Shown: piece after piece, positions 1 to 9,387 of the stretch
Position numbering within the stretch: the first letter of the stretch is position 1
Layout: each line of letters starts with the position of its first letter
From: G965202665 sp965243835
GTDB lineage: Bacteria > Actinomycetota > Acidimicrobiia > Spongiisociales > Spongiisociaceae
Length of the DNA stretch: 64,000 bases
NCBI GenBank assembly: GCA_965243835.1
Contig: OZ251578.1
Span: 1,922,001-1,986,000, forward strand
Reading direction: 5' to 3'
Notes under the pieces: model-generated
What the model was told of the DNA's origin: nothing
Seen by the model: only the letters and a program-made list of their open reading frames with translations
The model's database searches: none
Translations under genes and position numbers: made by a program

Positions 1-328
1 TCGTCAAAACACCATAATCTCCACCACAATTACGCAACGCAAGCCCTAAAAGCGGATTCGTATTCGTACAACTAGTCCCCAGCGTGGCGGTACTCCCCGA
101 CCCTCCCACCGTCACCGACACCATAACATTAGAAGATACATTCGACGGCACCGAAGCCCGCAACACCGCGGTAAGCTGAGTGCCATCCTCATCCATACTG
201 GTAACCGTGCTCCCCAGCGATACCACGCTCAACGTAATCGCCGTCTGCCCCCCCGCCGGGACCGTAACCAACAACGCCCACCCCGCCAACAAACCCAACC
301 CCGCCGCCCACGCCGACAACCGCCGCAT
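1..328 (-). CDS. Secreted protein, N-terminal part only (runs off the window)
   Basis: The reading frame from the ATG at 328 runs off the left edge without a stop. It opens with a signal peptide: MRRL, a hydrophobic stretch of Ala, Gly, Leu and Trp, then a VPAGGQ cleavage region. The following residues are rich in Thr, Ser and Val with a DEDGTQL segment, as expected for an extracellular beta-sandwich domain. A strong AGGAGG lies 6 nt before the start. The leader, ribosome site and signal peptide closely resemble those of the Calx-beta/SLH protein at 18605-20340, so the two are probably paralogues. The function of the missing part cannot be seen. Confidence 0.7.
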   Translation of the reverse strand, partial: MRRLSAWAAGLGLLAGWALLVTVPAGGQTAITLSVVSLGSTVTSMDEDGTQLTAVLRASVPSNVSSNVMVSVTVGGSGSTATLGTSCTNTNPLLGLALRNCGGDYGVLT

Positions 329-410
329 CACAGGCCTCCTCTCTACGACCAAGTAAAACCGGCCCAAAACCTCAGGGCCGCGGACCCCTATACAGACCCG
401 ACACGCAAAA

Positions 411-437
411 ACGCTACCCCCCCCCCCAATTTGTCAA
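411..437 (-). promoter_or_regulatory. Promoter with poly-G spacer
   Basis: On the minus strand a perfect TTGACA (437-432) is followed by AATT, eleven consecutive G (427-417) and TAGCGT (416-411). The spacer is therefore 15 nt, two short of the optimum, and is mostly a homopolymer. The same arrangement with twelve G occurs at 20417-20444 before a paralogous gene. Homopolymers of this length change by slippage, so promoter strength could vary between cells. The -10 assignment is inference; a TATAGG further downstream is an alternative. Confidence 0.55.
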
Positions 438-606
438 GTCAAACCCGCACCACCGCCACCCCGCCCAACAAAACATCCGTCCCAAGAGGCCTCACCGCAC
501 CCCCAAAATGACCCAACCGCGACCGGGTTGCGCTACTGTCGCAACCATCTGCCCGGGCGATGTTCTCCGGCGGAAACCAGCCTACCGGCCTGATATCCGG
601 GTACGA
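438..606. other. Intergenic, no feature recognised
   Basis: This stretch separates the promoter of the left-hand secreted protein from the end of the DUF1232 gene. It is C-rich on the plus strand. I see no convincing gene, RNA or terminator in it. Confidence 0.5.
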
Positions 607-1020
607 TTAGAGGTAACGGTTCAGCAACAGGCGCAACCGGCGGGGAATCATCCCGGCTACCAGGTTCAGCGCTTCCAGCAGGGCGGACAGGATGCGCGGG
701 TCGCCCTCCCAGTGCTCCCGCACCACCGCGATTCCGGCTTGCTCCACCAGGCGGTTGAGGGCGAAAGCCACCAGCAGGATGTCGTCCACCTTGCCCAACA
801 CGGGAACGAAGTCGGGGATCAGGTCAACGGGGGAGACGGCCAGAACCACGGCGGTTGCGGCCACCGCTTTCGACTTGGCTGGCACCCGGGGGTCCCGCGC
901 TACCCGCACCGTCAGTTTGGCCAGGTTGGGAACTACTTGCGCCAACTCGCCTTTCCAAGCCTCCCGCAAGGGGGAGGCCGCCGCGGGCGGGGACGGGGGT
1001 TCGGATGTCCCGGATGTCAT
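607..1020 (-). CDS. DUF1232 (YkvA-like) small membrane-associated protein
   Basis: A 137-residue protein whose central segment PVDLIPDFVPVLGKVDDILL is the signature of DUF1232, a family of short proteins with one or two hydrophobic helices and no settled biochemical role. The ATG at 1020 overlaps the stop of the glucokinase gene (ATGA), and GGAGG sits just upstream inside that gene, so I chose it over the in-frame ATG 18 nt earlier. Translational coupling to the glucokinase is therefore likely, although a functional link is not evident. Confidence 0.8.
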   Translation of the reverse strand: MTSGTSEPPSPPAAASPLREAWKGELAQVVPNLAKLTVRVARDPRVPAKSKAVAATAVVLAVSPVDLIPDFVPVLGKVDDILLVAFALNRLVEQAGIAVVREHWEGDPRILSALLEALNLVAGMIPRRLRLLLNRYL

Positions 1021-1979
1021 TTTATTCCTCCCAAGCACTCCCGGGCGCGGAGTCCGGCTCCGATCACGCCCGCTCTCTCCCCCAGGCTAGCCCGCACGAT
1101 GGGGGTGGGATCCCGATGCTCGCCGCCTTCCAGGGCGCGGGCGAAAGCGGCCCGGGTGTCGGCCAGCAACAGATCGCCCGCCTCGGACACCCCGCCCCCC
1201 ACCACCACCACCTCCGGATCGAAAGCCGCCACCAGCCCGGCGATTCCCATGCCCAGCCATCCGGCCATCTCCGACAAGGCGGTCGCCGCATCCGGGTCGC
1301 CCTCCAAGGCCGCTTGCGTTAGATGTTCCCCCCGGGGGGCGTCCCCGGCCAGTTTGGCCACCAGCCCGCTGGGCCGGGCGGCCGCCAAGTCGCGGGCCAT
1401 CTGATCCAATCGCCGCCCGGAGGCGAAAGTCTCCCAGCACCCCCGCTGGCCGCAGGTGCACAAGGGCCCGCCCACGTCCACGATCATATGGCCGATTTCG
1501 CCGGCGTAGGAACGTCCGTGGTACGGAGCCCCGTTGATTATCCATCCCCCCCCGATGCCGGTGCCGAGGGTGATCATCAGCACATGCCGGCAGCCGACTG
1601 CGGCCCCCATCCGGGTTTCGGCCAGGGCGGCCAGGTTGGCGTCGTTGTCCACCACCGTCGGCAATCCCAGTTCATCCTGGAAAATTTCCCGGAAACGGAC
1701 CCGGCGGCCCTCCACGTTGGGACCCCAGGCCAGCACCCCGGCGGCGGCTCTCACCAATCCGGCCGCCCCGATGCCCACCGCCCGCACCTCGGGGGTGATC
1801 ATTTCCGCCGCCGCCTCCACCGGCACGAACTCCATCGCCTCCCCGGTGGCGGGACGGGGCCGGGAGGTGAAATCGACGATCCCGCCCGCGGCATCCACCA
1901 GGGCCATGGCCATCTTGGTGCCCCCCAAGTCGATGCCCAGGGTGAGGCCCCCGGCCGGATATGCGTCCATAACCTTCAT
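1017..1979 (-). CDS. ROK-family glucokinase
   Basis: A 320-residue sugar kinase. The N-terminal LGIDLGGTKMAMALVD is the phosphate-binding ATPase motif. A second motif, GTGIGGG, is followed by GEIGHM and by CTCGQRGCWE, the zinc-binding ROK signature. It probably phosphorylates glucose or a related hexose in the cytoplasm. An upstream in-frame extension of 66 codons is open but has no homology-like character. I chose ATG 1979; ATG 1970, three codons later with AAGG before it, is equally possible. It is coupled to the DUF1232 gene by an ATGA overlap. Confidence 0.85.
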   Translation of the reverse strand: MKVMDAYPAGGLTLGIDLGGTKMAMALVDAAGGIVDFTSRPRPATGEAMEFVPVEAAAEMITPEVRAVGIGAAGLVRAAAGVLAWGPNVEGRRVRFREIFQDELGLPTVVDNDANLAALAETRMGAAVGCRHVLMITLGTGIGGGWIINGAPYHGRSYAGEIGHMIVDVGGPLCTCGQRGCWETFASGRRLDQMARDLAAARPSGLVAKLAGDAPRGEHLTQAALEGDPDAATALSEMAGWLGMGIAGLVAAFDPEVVVVGGGVSEAGDLLLADTRAAFARALEGGEHRDPTPIVRASLGERAGVIGAGLRARECLGGIK

Positions 1980-2169
1980 TCTAACGGGCCGGAAGGCGTT
2001 CCGGCAAAGCGAATGCGGGGTCGGATTTACCATCCGTCCCCGTCCCTCCGGCAAAAGTAAAAAGTTTCGGGAATAAAATCTGAGTGTTCTATTGTTATAT
2101 TTAGTGAAAGGGTTTCCGGCAAATACCGGAATCCCCGACAAACAACCTAACGAAGAAAGGACAAGGCAA

Positions 2170-2577
2170 ATGAACACGCTACGAGTGCGGCCGGGCCGCG
2201 AGCTGACCCGGTTGCTGGACGCTTGGGGGTTTACCGCCCCCTCCGACGTTTCCTGGGCGCCGCGGGCGGACGTGGTGGAGTCGGAGACGGCTCTGACCGT
2301 CCGCTACGAGTTGGCCGGGTTCGACCCGGACGACTTGCGGGCGACGGTGGAGGACAACGTGCTGACCGTTACGGGCGAGCGCGCCTTCCCCTCCTCCGAC
2401 GGAGAAACCTACCGTCGGCGGGAGCTGGCGCAGGGTTCCTTCACCCGCTCCATCCGCATTCCGGAAGGCTACGACCCCGAGAACGTCCGGGCCTCCTTCA
2501 CGGGCGGCATCCTGGAAGTAACCGTGGGCAAGCATCCGGAGGTCCTGCCCAAGACCGTGGAGATCGAAGCGGCCTGA
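2170..2577 (+). CDS. Hsp20/alpha-crystallin small heat shock protein
   Basis: A 135-residue small chaperone that would hold unfolded proteins in a refoldable state. The alpha-crystallin domain occupies about residues 30-130, with the typical V(D/N)VxENVLTVTGER-like core and the conserved ending GGILEVTVGK. The ATG at 2170 is preceded by GAAAGG; an upstream start at 2092 would add a leader without homology. An AT-rich stretch at 2080-2102 containing TATATT is the probable promoter. I saw no CIRCE or HAIR operator. Confidence 0.9.
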   Translation: MNTLRVRPGRELTRLLDAWGFTAPSDVSWAPRADVVESETALTVRYELAGFDPDDLRATVEDNVLTVTGERAFPSSDGETYRRRELAQGSFTRSIRIPEGYDPENVRASFTGGILEVTVGKHPEVLPKTVEIEAA

Positions 2578-2607
2578 CGCCGCCCATCCGGTCTCCGTAC
2601 CGCAATC

Positions 2608-2646
2608 GGCCGCCCCGGGGTTTTCTCCTTCCTTCCCCGGGGCCAG
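2608..2646. terminator. Bidirectional terminator-like hairpin
   Basis: GGCCGCCCCGGGG is separated by a 14-nt pyrimidine loop from CCCCGGGGCC. The element lies between the convergent hsp20 and SRPBCC genes, which is where a shared terminator is expected. Confidence 0.6.
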
Positions 2647-2651
2647 CCGGT

Positions 2652-3110
2652 TTAACGCCTTCCCCGCTGCCCGCCCGCCAGCGACTCCACCCGTTTGCGG
2701 AGGCTGCGCAGGGCGGTGCCCATAATTTGCTTCTCCCCCTGCTTGCGCAGAAACCCGGGAACCGGAAAGGCGGGAGTGACCGACAAGGCGTAGGTCACCC
2801 GCGTCCCCCCCGGGGCGGCGATGAACTCGTAGGAACCTTCCAATTCGGCCAGGTCCCGGTTGGGCTCGGCGCTCCATTTCATCAGCCGGGGCGGATCGTA
2901 GGAATAGGTGAGGAGGACCGTCACCTGACGCACCATGGCGTCGATCACCAACTCCGCCCGCCGCGGCCGCCCGGCGGCGTCCCGCTCGCGGATCTCCACC
3001 CGGCGCACCTCGGAGGTCCACTCCGGGTAGGCGGCCAGGTCCGCCGCCACCGCAAAGCATTCCTCCGGGGAGGCGTCCACCTCTATCGTCTGCGCCGCCG
3101 CCTCGGTCAT
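2652..3110 (-). CDS. SRPBCC (polyketide cyclase/START-like) protein
   Basis: A 152-residue protein with the SRPBCC pattern: an N-terminal beta strand (TIEVDASPEECFAV), the AAYPEWTSEV turn typical of the actinobacterial coenzyme Q-binding-like subgroup, a strand repeat through the middle, and a C-terminal helix ending the fold (GTALRSLRKRVESL). Such proteins bind hydrophobic ligands; the ligand here is unknown. The start at 3110 has GGAAAG before it, whereas the in-frame ATG nine codons earlier has no ribosome site. It lies 63 nt beyond the metallophosphoesterase stop, probably in one transcript. Confidence 0.8.
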   Translation of the reverse strand: MTEAAAQTIEVDASPEECFAVAADLAAYPEWTSEVRRVEIRERDAAGRPRRAELVIDAMVRQVTVLLTYSYDPPRLMKWSAEPNRDLAELEGSYEFIAAPGGTRVTYALSVTPAFPVPGFLRKQGEKQIMGTALRSLRKRVESLAGGQRGRR

Positions 3111-3173
3111 TCTTTCCTTTCCCCGTTCCCGATCCATTTCCGACCCGTATCAGGCTAACTGCCAGGCTAACGG

Positions 3174-3929
3174 CTAATGGCGCAGGGGGCGGCGGGTGGC
3201 GCGGAAGTAACCGACGTTGCGGCAGGTCGTTTCCCCCACCCGCCACGTCACCGCCTGCGGCTGGTGTATGTCGCCGAAATAGTGGAAAGCGGGCCGGTGG
3301 GTCAGCAGATAATCCAGCACCGCCGGCGAGGAACGTTCCAAGGTTCCGGTTATCACGTCCCGATGCAGGGGGGCGGCCGCCGGGGCCACATGCGTGCACA
3401 AGATGTCCACCGGCCCCAAACCGGCCAACTTGGCGGCCATCGCCTCCTCCGCCACCTCGCCCCGGGCCCGGGCCGGGGTGGAAACCCCCCCGCCCGCGAA
3501 CCCCACCCGCCTCCCTTCGATCTCCGCCACCGTCCCGTCCGCCCAGCGCACCTCCTCCCCCAGGATGGAACGCATCTCCTCCGGCCAGTCCACGTTGCCG
3601 AAAATAACGTAGGCCCCCGAACCGGCCAGGGCTTCCCGGGCGCGCCGGTACTGGGCGGTCACCGCCGCCCGCACCCGCTCCGCCATTTCCCCCTCCCGGC
3701 CCCGGTTGGCCGCCCGCCACAGCCGGCGGTTGGACTCCCAGTCCCCGCTGGTGCGGTTTTTGATGAAACTGCGGGCGTGGCCGGGTCCGTACACGTCGGC
3801 CGCGATCCCCTCCCCGGTGCGGTAGTCCACGAAGTTGAGCAGGTCCCCCAGCACCAATAACGGCTCGTCCCGGCGGGCCGCCTCCGCCAAAGCCGTGAAG
3901 GCGGCGTGCACGTCGCTGACGATCAACAC
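3174..3929 (-). CDS. Calcineurin-like metallophosphoesterase
   Basis: About 251 residues with the metallophosphatase motifs in order: SDVHA (metal ligands), LGDLLNFVDY (GDxxD-like), FGNVDWPEE (GNxD), CTHVAP (HxxP) and YFGDIHQP (GxIH). It should hydrolyse a phosphomonoester or phosphodiester; the substrate cannot be told. The start is uncertain. GTG 3929 begins right at VLIVSDVH, which suits the family; the frame stays open upstream but would overlap the divergent small gene at 4060. An ATG at 3961 with a purine-rich site is in another frame and stops after 12 codons. Confidence 0.8.
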   Translation of the reverse strand: MLIVSDVHAAFTALAEAARRDEPLLVLGDLLNFVDYRTGEGIAADVYGPGHARSFIKNRTSGDWESNRRLWRAANRGREGEMAERVRAAVTAQYRRAREALAGSGAYVIFGNVDWPEEMRSILGEEVRWADGTVAEIEGRRVGFAGGGVSTPARARGEVAEEAMAAKLAGLGPVDILCTHVAPAAAPLHRDVITGTLERSSPAVLDYLLTHRPAFHYFGDIHQPQAVTWRVGETTCRNVGYFRATRRPLRH

Positions 3930-4024
3930 CGGAAACGAACCGTCGTCCGGAAAAAGTTCATACCCCCAGGGTAGGCTCCCGCGCCCGGACAATGCGCCCG
4001 CCCCGCCGCATCTCCTCCCTGTCG

Positions 4025-4053
4025 GTTCTCTTCCCTTTTCCTTGTGGTACAAT
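4025..4053 (+). promoter_or_regulatory. Promoter of the small ribbon-helix-helix gene, leaderless type
   Basis: TACAAT at 4048-4053 lies six nucleotides before the GTG at 4060. Transcription should begin at or within a base or two of the start codon, and there is no ribosome site. The -35 (around 4025-4030) is weak. Confidence 0.5.
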
Positions 4054-4059
4054 AAATGT

Positions 4060-4341
4060 GTGGCTACCCTCAGTTTCCGGGCACCGACGCAACAAGCCCA
4101 AGCGCTTCGGGAAAGCGCCCAACAAATGGGGATCACGCAGTCGCAATTGTTGCGGGACGCCCTCCGTCGCTACCTAATCCGCCTGCGCGCCGAACACGAC
4201 ATAGCGGCCTGGAACGCGAAACCACTTACCGAAGAGGAAAAAATCTTCGCGGAAATCGCGGACTGGGGCCCGGAAGAGGACTGGTCCGACTGGGCCGACG
4301 GGAAGTCTCGCCGCGTCCCGGGCGGCGCCGTCGGTGGCTGA
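4060..4341 (+). CDS. Putative ribbon-helix-helix antitoxin, no partner
   Basis: A 93-residue protein. The segment TQSQLLRDALRRYLIRL (about residues 27-43) resembles the DNA-binding helix-turn-helix of CopG/RHH antitoxins. The acidic C-terminal half (LTEEEKIFAEIADWGPEEDW) looks like the toxin-neutralising tail. Normally a PIN or other toxin would follow within a few bases, but ilvD follows instead, 52 nt downstream. It is either an orphan antitoxin or a free-standing repressor. The start is GTG 4060, chosen because of the adjacent TACAAT. Confidence 0.55.
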   Translation: MATLSFRAPTQQAQALRESAQQMGITQSQLLRDALRRYLIRLRAEHDIAAWNAKPLTEEEKIFAEIADWGPEEDWSDWADGKSRRVPGGAVGG

Positions 4342-4393
4342 GGTTTCCGGCGACGCCGGCTTAGCTCCCGTTCCCTTCGGCTACGATGGGGAT

Positions 4394-6071
<1,678 letters not shown>

Positions 6072-6076
<5 letters not shown>

Positions 6077-6099
6077 CCCCCGACCCGGGGGAGGTCAGG
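6072..6099. terminator. Bidirectional hairpin between convergent genes
   Basis: CCTGACCCCC and GGGGGAGGTCAGG form an inverted repeat that includes both stop codons of ilvD (plus strand) and the NYN gene (minus strand). There is no T-tract, so the strength as an intrinsic terminator is unclear. Confidence 0.5.
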
Positions 6100-7447
6100 C
6101 CAGGCGGGTGCCGCCGTAGGGCCCGTAGCGGATGGTGGCCCCCGGTTTCAGATCCAGCATCCAGGCGGCCATGGCCTCGCTCCACACCGCCAAACCTCCG
6201 GCGTCCATGGCCCCCTCCCGCACTTGCCGGTCGCTGGAAACCACCACCGACCGTTTCCCCAAATCGGTCGCCATCTGCAACAGCCAGTCATCGGCGGTCA
6301 GGCCCTGGGCGGTGAACTTGACCTGTATTCCGCCATGTCCGTGATAGGAGTTCAGATCGCTGGTGGCCCGCGAGTCGTACACCACCACCACCTGCGGCCA
6401 GTTGGCCGCTTTGCGGCGATAACGGGCCAGCAGGGCGTCCACTTGCCTGCGGGCCTTGGGCAGGTCGGCGATCATCTGAATGTCGGGGTCATCGGAGCGC
6501 AAACTGTGCAACTTGAAGGCCAGGTTGTAGCCGTCCACCAGCAACACGTAGGTTTCGGAGCGGGTCAGCAGCCATTCCACCGCCTCCCGTTTCTCCGGGT
6601 TGATCCCGGCGGGCAGTCCCGGCAGTTCCGGTTTGCCCCGGCCGTCCCCGAACAGACTCTCCTCGTTGAACTCCGGCGGGGGCCGAAAAGCGGCTGACAC
6701 CTCGTCCAGGATGCGCGCCCTCTCCAACTCGTCCAGGTCCCCCCAGGGATTGATCCCGGAACCGGCGGCGTCGCGCGCTTCCTCGCGGGCGTCGCGCACC
6801 TCCTCGCGGGCCTTGCGCACCTCCTCGCGGGCGGTGTCCAGTCGCCCCTCCACCGTGGTCAGCCGGGCTTCTTTAGCCTGCAGACGGGCGGTGACGTCCC
6901 GCTTCTCCCGCCCCAGGTTCTGTATGGTTTCCAGATGGGAGTCCCGCTCCCGGTACGCCGCCTCCCGGGCCTCCTTCGCCTTGCGGGAGGCTTCCGACCG
7001 GGCCTGCTCCACCTGCTTGCGCAACGTCCGCTCCTTGTCGTGGGCGGCCGCCAGTTCCTTCTCCTTGTCGACCAGTTTTTTGCGCAGGGCGGCCACCGCC
7101 TGCGACTCGGCCTGCTCCGCCGCCGCCAAGCCCTGGTCGGCCAAGCCCTCCTCCCAACCCGGCGGGCGCAACAGGAACAGCGCCGCGGCCGTGGTCTGGG
7201 TGTCGGAGGAACCCTCCTCCTCCTCTCCGTACTCGTCCACAAAACTCTCCGCCGCTTTCCCCCGCAACCACTCGTCGGTGTCCAACTCGCGCAACAGGAG
7301 CCGGGACAGCGGGGCGGGGAGTTTGCGGCCGGTGGCGGCCCGCACCTTGCGCAACGTATGCGGCACTTCGCCCGGCTCCAAGTCTTTGAGAACTGCACGC
7401 GCCAGGTTGATTACCAGAACTAATCGGTCGGATGAGTAACGTTCCAT
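6095..7447 (-). CDS. Coiled-coil protein with C-terminal NYN (YacP-like) nuclease domain
   Basis: A 450-residue protein in three parts. An N-terminal alpha-helical region (about 1-115) is followed by a long charged coiled coil (about 120-255) containing repeated KAREEVRDAREEARD-type heptads. The C-terminal NYN/PIN-like domain (about 300-450) begins with LLVDGYNLAFKL, has VVVYDSRAT and VVSSDRQVREGA, and carries the acidic residues expected of a metal-dependent RNase. Actinobacterial relatives are annotated as RNA-binding proteins of unknown role. ATG 7447 follows TATGAT by only six nucleotides, suggesting a leaderless mRNA; the upstream extension has no protein-like character. Confidence 0.8.
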   Translation of the reverse strand: MERYSSDRLVLVINLARAVLKDLEPGEVPHTLRKVRAATGRKLPAPLSRLLLRELDTDEWLRGKAAESFVDEYGEEEEGSSDTQTTAAALFLLRPPGWEEGLADQGLAAAEQAESQAVAALRKKLVDKEKELAAAHDKERTLRKQVEQARSEASRKAKEAREAAYRERDSHLETIQNLGREKRDVTARLQAKEARLTTVEGRLDTAREEVRKAREEVRDAREEARDAAGSGINPWGDLDELERARILDEVSAAFRPPPEFNEESLFGDGRGKPELPGLPAGINPEKREAVEWLLTRSETYVLLVDGYNLAFKLHSLRSDDPDIQMIADLPKARRQVDALLARYRRKAANWPQVVVVYDSRATSDLNSYHGHGGIQVKFTAQGLTADDWLLQMATDLGKRSVVVSSDRQVREGAMDAGGLAVWSEAMAAWMLDLKPGATIRYGPYGGTRLA

Positions 7448-7499
7448 GCCCCTATCATACGACCTTCCGCCGGACAATGCGCCGCCGGGCCGTCCGGAC

Positions 7500-7528
7500 T
7501 TGACAAACCGCCGCCCATCCCCCATAAT
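7500..7528 (+). promoter_or_regulatory. ilvB operon promoter
   Basis: A consensus TTGACA (7500-7505), a 17-nt spacer and CATAAT (7523-7528). The predicted transcription start is at about 7535, immediately next to the leader-peptide ATG at 7536. Confidence 0.8.
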
Positions 7529-7535
7529 GGGGACC

Positions 7536-7565
7536 ATGAAATTAATCCCGACCCTGGTACTTTGA
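7536..7565 (+). CDS. ilvB operon leader peptide
   Basis: A nine-codon reading frame, MKLIPTLVL, of which five codons are Leu, Ile, Leu, Val and Leu (TTA, ATC, CTG, GTA, CTT). It begins about eight nucleotides after the -10 box, so the leader mRNA is effectively leaderless. It lies directly before a hairpin and an intrinsic terminator. This is the layout of ribosome-mediated attenuation: stalling at scarce branched-chain amino acid codons would change RNA folding and let polymerase reach ilvB. Attenuation of this kind is known for actinobacterial ilvBNC operons; the peptide itself is too short for domain evidence. Confidence 0.8.
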   Translation: MKLIPTLVL

Positions 7566-7567
7566 AG

Positions 7568-7598
7568 GCGCACGTCGTCGCCAACGCGACGCGTGCGC
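7568..7598 (+). promoter_or_regulatory. Attenuator hairpin upstream of the terminator
   Basis: GCGCACG-T-CGTCGC pairs with GCGACG-CGTGCGC around a CAAC loop, giving a 13-bp stem with one bulged base. It starts two bases after the leader-peptide stop, so a ribosome on the leader would interfere with it. It is probably the pause or alternative structure that controls the terminator. Confidence 0.65.
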
Positions 7599-7603
7599 AC
7601 CGG

Positions 7604-7630
7604 CCTCCCCAACGGGGGGGTTTTATTTTA
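7604..7630 (+). terminator. ilvB attenuator terminator
   Basis: CCTCCCC, AAC loop and GGGGGGG are followed by TTTTATTTTA, a standard rho-independent terminator placed 57 nt before ilvB. Confidence 0.8.
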
Positions 7631-7686
7631 GGGAAGGGACCGCCCGGCGGGGCGGAGAGCAAGCGAGGAGCGCGCAAGGAAGACAA

Positions 7687-9387
7687 ATGGCCACCATCAC
7701 CGGCGCCCAGGCTCTGATCAAAGCGATTGAACAACAGGGAACGGAAGTGGCGTTCGGGGTTCCGGGCGGGGCCATTCTCCCCGCCTACGACCCGATCTTG
7801 GACGCCGGGTTCCGGCACATCCTGGCCCGCCACGAGCAGGGCGCGGGCCATATGGCGGAAGGATACGCCTGGGCCACGGGGCGGGTGGGGGTGGCCATCG
7901 CCACCTCCGGGCCGGGGGCCACCAACCTGGTCACCCCCCTAGCCGACGCCCTGATGGATTCGGTGCCGTTGGTGGCCGTCACCGGCCAGGTCCCCACCTA
8001 TGCGGTGGGCAACGACGCTTTCCAGGAGGCCTACACCACCGGCATCACCATGCCCGCCACCAAACACAACTTTTTCGTCACCGACGCCAACGACATCGCC
8101 CAGACGGTGGCCGAAGCTTTCCACTTGGCGGGCACCGGGCGCCCCGGCCCGGTGCTGGTGGACGTGCCCAAGGACGTACTCAACGCCCAGATCACCTGGC
8201 GGGACCCGGGCGACATTTCCATGCCCGGCTACAAACCCACCACCGAACCCCACCCCCGCCGCATCAAAGAGGCCATACGAATGATCGAAAGTTCGGAACG
8301 GCCGGTGCTGTACGTGGGGGGCGGCATCATCAAGGCCGGGGCTTCGGAGGCCCTTGCGGCCTTCGCCGACCTGACCGGCATTCCGGTCATCACCACCCTG
8401 ATGGGACGGGGGGGCATACCCGACGGCCATCCGTGCGCCATCGGAATGCCCGGCATGCACGGGCTGTACGCGGCCACCTCCGCCATGCAGCAGGCCGACC
8501 TGCTGGTGGCCATCGGGGTGCGGTTCGACGACCGGGTCACCGGCGACCCGGAGGCTTTCGCCCCGTTCGCCAAGGTGATCCACGCCGACATCGACCCGGC
8601 CGAGATCGGCAAGGTGCGGGCGGCGGAGGCGCCGATCGTGGGGGACGCCCGCCGCATCCTGGAGAAAATGTGCGAGGCGTGGGGGGAGCGCCCCGCCCCC
8701 GACTTGGACAAATGGTGGAACACGGTGCGCGGCTGGCAGGAAAAACACCCGTTGCGTTTCCATCAGGAACCGGACGGACCGATCAAGCCGCAATACGTCA
8801 TCACCCGGCTGGCGGAACTGGCCGACCCCGGGGCGGTGGTGGTGTCCGGGGTGGGACAGCATCAGATGTGGGCCTCCCAGTATTGGCCTTTCCAGGCCCC
8901 CCGCCGCTGGATCAACTCGGGGGGGCTGGGCACGATGGGGTTCGCGGTTCCAGCCGCGGTCGGAGCCAAAGTCGGCCGGCCGGACGCCCAGGTGATCGCC
9001 ATCGACGGGGACGGGTGCTTCCAAATGACTTTCCAGGAACTGTTGACCGCCTCCGCCGAGAACATTCCCATCAAGGTGGCCCTGTTCAACAACGCCGCCC
9101 ACGGAATGGTGCGCCAATGGCAGCGCCTGTTCTACAACGAACGTTTCTCGGCCTCCGATTTGGGCGAGGACTACCCCGACTACGTGAAGTTGGCCGAATC
9201 CCTGGGATGCGTCGGGTTGCGGGCCGACCGGCCGGAGCAGGTGGAGGAAGTCGGGCGGCGCATGCTGGAAATAGACGACCGGCCGGTGGTGGCCGAATTC
9301 GCAGTGGACCGGGACGAGATGGTGTTCCCGATGGTCCCCGCCGGCGGACCCAACGACGTGATCATCACCGGGCCGGAGGATCTGTGA
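7687..9387 (+). CDS. ilvB: Acetolactate synthase, large catalytic subunit
   Basis: A 566-residue thiamine diphosphate enzyme that condenses two pyruvates, or pyruvate with 2-ketobutyrate. It has the catalytic glutamate region (LARHEQGAGHMAEGYA, about residue 50), the FAD-binding central domain, and the C-terminal ThDP motif GDGCFQMTFQELLTA (about residue 440) ending in NN. AAGGA lies 8 nt before the ATG. The gene is controlled by the attenuator upstream and is followed by ilvN with a one-base overlap. Confidence 0.97.
   Translation: MATITGAQALIKAIEQQGTEVAFGVPGGAILPAYDPILDAGFRHILARHEQGAGHMAEGYAWATGRVGVAIATSGPGATNLVTPLADALMDSVPLVAVTGQVPTYAVGNDAFQEAYTTGITMPATKHNFFVTDANDIAQTVAEAFHLAGTGRPGPVLVDVPKDVLNAQITWRDPGDISMPGYKPTTEPHPRRIKEAIRMIESSERPVLYVGGGIIKAGASEALAAFADLTGIPVITTLMGRGGIPDGHPCAIGMPGMHGLYAATSAMQQADLLVAIGVRFDDRVTGDPEAFAPFAKVIHADIDPAEIGKVRAAEAPIVGDARRILEKMCEAWGERPAPDLDKWWNTVRGWQEKHPLRFHQEPDGPIKPQYVITRLAELADPGAVVVSGVGQHQMWASQYWPFQAPRRWINSGGLGTMGFAVPAAVGAKVGRPDAQVIAIDGDGCFQMTFQELLTASAENIPIKVALFNNAAHGMVRQWQRLFYNERFSASDLGEDYPDYVKLAESLGCVGLRADRPEQVEEVGRRMLEIDDRPVVAEFAVDRDEMVFPMVPAGGPNDVIITGPEDL

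Noticed and set aside
2060..2169. HAIR or CIRCE operator before hsp20
   Set aside because: No inverted repeat of either type could be found; only an AT-rich promoter region is visible.
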